In this document: piece by piece, positions 62,783-64,000 of the stretch
Numbering within the stretch: the first letter of the stretch is position 1
How the letters are laid out: each line of letters opens with the position of its first letter
NCBI RefSeq assembly: GCF_001667945.1
Contig: NZ_LZJK01000083.1
Span: 62,001-126,000, forward strand
DNA length: 64,000 nucleotides
Reading direction: 5' to 3'
Source: Mycolicibacter sinensis
GTDB taxonomy: Bacteria; Actinomycetota; Actinomycetes; Mycobacteriales; Mycobacteriaceae
The notes under the pieces: model-generated
Seen by the model: only the letters and a program-made list of their open reading frames with translations
The model's database searches: none
What the model was told of the DNA's origin: nothing
Program-made: the position numbers and the translations under genes

Positions 62783-62800
62783 GCACGAATGTATTCGTGC
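62783..62800. promoter_or_regulatory. Perfect 8-bp inverted repeat, candidate operator
   Basis: GCACGAAT (62783-62790) and ATTCGTGC (62793-62800) with a 2-bp spacer sit 19-36 bp upstream of the nuclease/ATPase start. The symmetry and position suggest a binding site for a dimeric regulator. It is not the mycobacterial LexA box (TCGAAC-N4-GTTCGA), whose spacing differs by 2 bp. Confidence 0.5.
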
Positions 62801-62818
62801 TGCCCTGGGGAACTCGAC

Positions 62819-64000
62819 GTGACACTCATCCGGACAACCGCGGATCGTCTTATCGGGATGGCACCCGAATCGCTGGTTGAGCAATTGCTGGAGCAGATGC
62901 TGTACCGCACTGGCCGCCGAGCGGCGCCCGCAGAGCAGTCCTCGTGGAAGAGGAGTCTGCCGGTACTGGCCGCCGATCTCGCCGACGCCGGGCTTGGCGA
63001 CGTCGAAATGCTGGTCGAGTACCACCTCCCCTTGACTTCGCAGCGAGCCGATGTTGTCCTTGCCGGCACCCACCCGCGGACCGGTGCGGCTTCATACGTC
63101 GTCGTCGAATTGAAACAGTGGACATCTGCCTACGCTTTCGAGGGTGATCCGGAAATCGTTGACGTGCCGGGTGCGCCAGGTGGACCGAGGCTGCACCCGG
63201 TGATCCAGGTGCGCGGCTACTGTGAGTACCTCCTCGACTTCGCCCGCGTGATCGCTGACCGTCCAGACTCGGTCGCCGGGATGGCTTACCTGCACAACGC
63301 GTCAGATCCCGCCCTGGTCAAAGATTTGCTTGCGGTGCCCGTCTCGATGACGGGCCGGTTCTTCACCGCCGGCGACAAGGGGGCCATGGTCGAATTCCTC
63401 CGGTCCAGGCTTGCTCCGGGTCCGGGAAGGGCGGCGGCTGATCTGCTGATCAATTCTGCTGTGGCACCGTCCAAACAACTGCTGAAGCTGGCCGCAGCGG
63501 AGCTCCGCGACCGACCGCAGTTCCGCTTGATCGGGAACCAACAGCTGGCTGTCGATCTCGTCATGCACGCCGTTGAACACGCGCGTGCCGGCAACACCAA
63601 GCGGGTTATCACAGTGACCGGAGGGCCCGGCAGTGGCAAGAGCGTCATAGCGCTGTCTCTCGTCGGCGATCTTGCCCGTCGTGGCCGTACCGTTGTCCAT
63701 GCGACCGGGTCGCGTTCGTTCACCCAAACCCTTCGGAAAGTCGCCGCCCCAAGAGCACCGAAGATCCGAGCACTGTTCAAGTACTTCAACCAGTTCATGA
63801 CGGCCGATCAGAACGGCCTGGACGTCCTGATCATGGACGAAGCCCACCGCATTCGGAAAACATCGGTCGATCGCTACACCCGGGCGGAGTTGCGGACAGA
63901 ACGCCCGCAGATCGATGAACTCATCGCCGCTGCACGGGTTCCAGTCTTCCTCCTCGATGAGCACCAGGTCGTGCGTCCCGGCGAAATGGGGACGCTCACG
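62819..64000 (+). CDS. PD-(D/E)XK-like nuclease plus DUF2075/Schlafen-type ATPase, cut off at the edge
   Basis: 394 codons are visible and the frame is open at the window end. GTG 62819 has a GGGGAA site 7 bp upstream; an in-frame ATG at 62789 lies inside the palindrome. Residues 60-105 (VEYHLPLTSQRADVVLAG ... SYVVVELKQW) have the D...E-X-K spacing of a restriction-type nuclease. Then come Walker A TVTGGPGSGKSVIAL, Walker B DVLIMDEAHRI and, at the end, FLLDEHQVVRPGEMGTL, the DUF2075/Schlafen-group helicase signature. GC is about 58-60% here against 68-75% around it. It resembles proteins of restriction and phage-defence neighbourhoods; the function is inferred. Confidence 0.75.
   Translation, partial: MTLIRTTADRLIGMAPESLVEQLLEQMLYRTGRRAAPAEQSSWKRSLPVLAADLADAGLGDVEMLVEYHLPLTSQRADVVLAGTHPRTGAASYVVVELKQWTSAYAFEGDPEIVDVPGAPGGPRLHPVIQVRGYCEYLLDFARVIADRPDSVAGMAYLHNASDPALVKDLLAVPVSMTGRFFTAGDKGAMVEFLRSRLAPGPGRAAADLLINSAVAPSKQLLKLAAAELRDRPQFRLIGNQQLAVDLVMHAVEHARAGNTKRVITVTGGPGSGKSVIALSLVGDLARRGRTVVHATGSRSFTQTLRKVAAPRAPKIRALFKYFNQFMTADQNGLDVLIMDEAHRIRKTSVDRYTRAELRTERPQIDELIAAARVPVFLLDEHQVVRPGEMGTLT

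Noticed and set aside
62783..62800. LexA/SOS box
   Set aside because: The half-sites GAAT/ATTC are 2 bp too close for the mycobacterial consensus and lack the outer TC/GA; kept only as an unassigned operator candidate.
62719..62880. Small plus-strand frame before the nuclease/ATPase gene
   Set aside because: It is in a different frame, overlaps the better supported start, and has no ribosome site or recognisable sequence.

Overview
The window is high-GC actinobacterial DNA from a mycobacterium in the broad sense. The evidence is a mycobactin (mbt) gene cluster, cfp2, an MbtH protein, a PGRS-type glycine-rich protein, a single-chain ECF-like ABC transporter, and a long run of housekeeping genes in the order I know from the Rv2342-Rv2376c part of the M. 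tuberculosis chromosome. That order is Rv2342, dnaG, dgt, Rv2345-like, glyS, smtB, zur, Rv2360c-like, uppS, recO, amiA2, era, CBS/hemolysin-C, ybeY, phoH1, rsmE, dnaJ2, hrcA, cfp2, mbtH-mbtC. The frame is interrupted by genes not found there in M. tuberculosis, so this is another species, perhaps of the M. terrae/Mycolicibacter group. The species call is a guess.

Layout. 1-9.6 kb: the 5' part of an Rv2326c-like transporter, divergent from a MarR regulator; a GAF-GGDEF-EAL cyclic-di-GMP enzyme; a small PAS protein; two overlapping TetR regulators; a phytase-like lipoprotein divergent from an acyl-CoA oxidase; and a Gln-rich small protein. 9.66-17.3 kb: tRNA-Asn, an Rv2342 homologue, dnaG with a tandemly duplicated 57-bp 3' region, a PknH-like sensor-domain protein, dgt, a TPM-domain protein, a membrane protein and a strong bidirectional terminator. 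17.3-24.9 kb: a PE-less PGRS protein, glyS, the smtB-zur zinc operon, uppS with its partner, a methyltransferase and a collagen-like secreted protein. 24.9-39.8 kb: recO, amidase, hemophore-like protein, sseB, FAD monooxygenase plus lipoprotein, the era/CBS/ybeY/phoH1 run, a ribbon-helix-helix/Doc toxin-antitoxin pair, methyltransferase, AraC regulator, and rsmE/dnaJ2/hrcA. 39.8-42.8 kb: an inserted two-gene unit of a sphingosine-1-phosphate-lyase-like PLP enzyme and an FGGY kinase.

42.8-60.9 kb: the siderophore locus, read on the minus strand as thioesterase-mbtC-mbtD-mbtE-mbtF-mbtG-mbtH, followed by cfp2. Every junction from the thioesterase to mbtH overlaps, and a 19-bp IdeR-type iron box lies just upstream of the first gene, so this looks like one iron-repressed operon. 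mbtA and mbtB are absent beside it. A stand-alone thioesterase and a divergent MFS transporter occupy the place where mbtB would be expected, and MbtE carries two complete condensation-adenylation-carrier modules. 62.2-64 kb: a SnoaL-like protein, then a lower-GC gene running off the edge that joins a PD-(D/E)XK-like nuclease segment to a DUF2075/Schlafen-type ATPase. It is a candidate edge of a mobile or defence region.

The window was read by eye. Protein family calls rest on motifs and remembered homologues. Start codons were chosen from ribosome-binding sites, overlaps and known N-termini.
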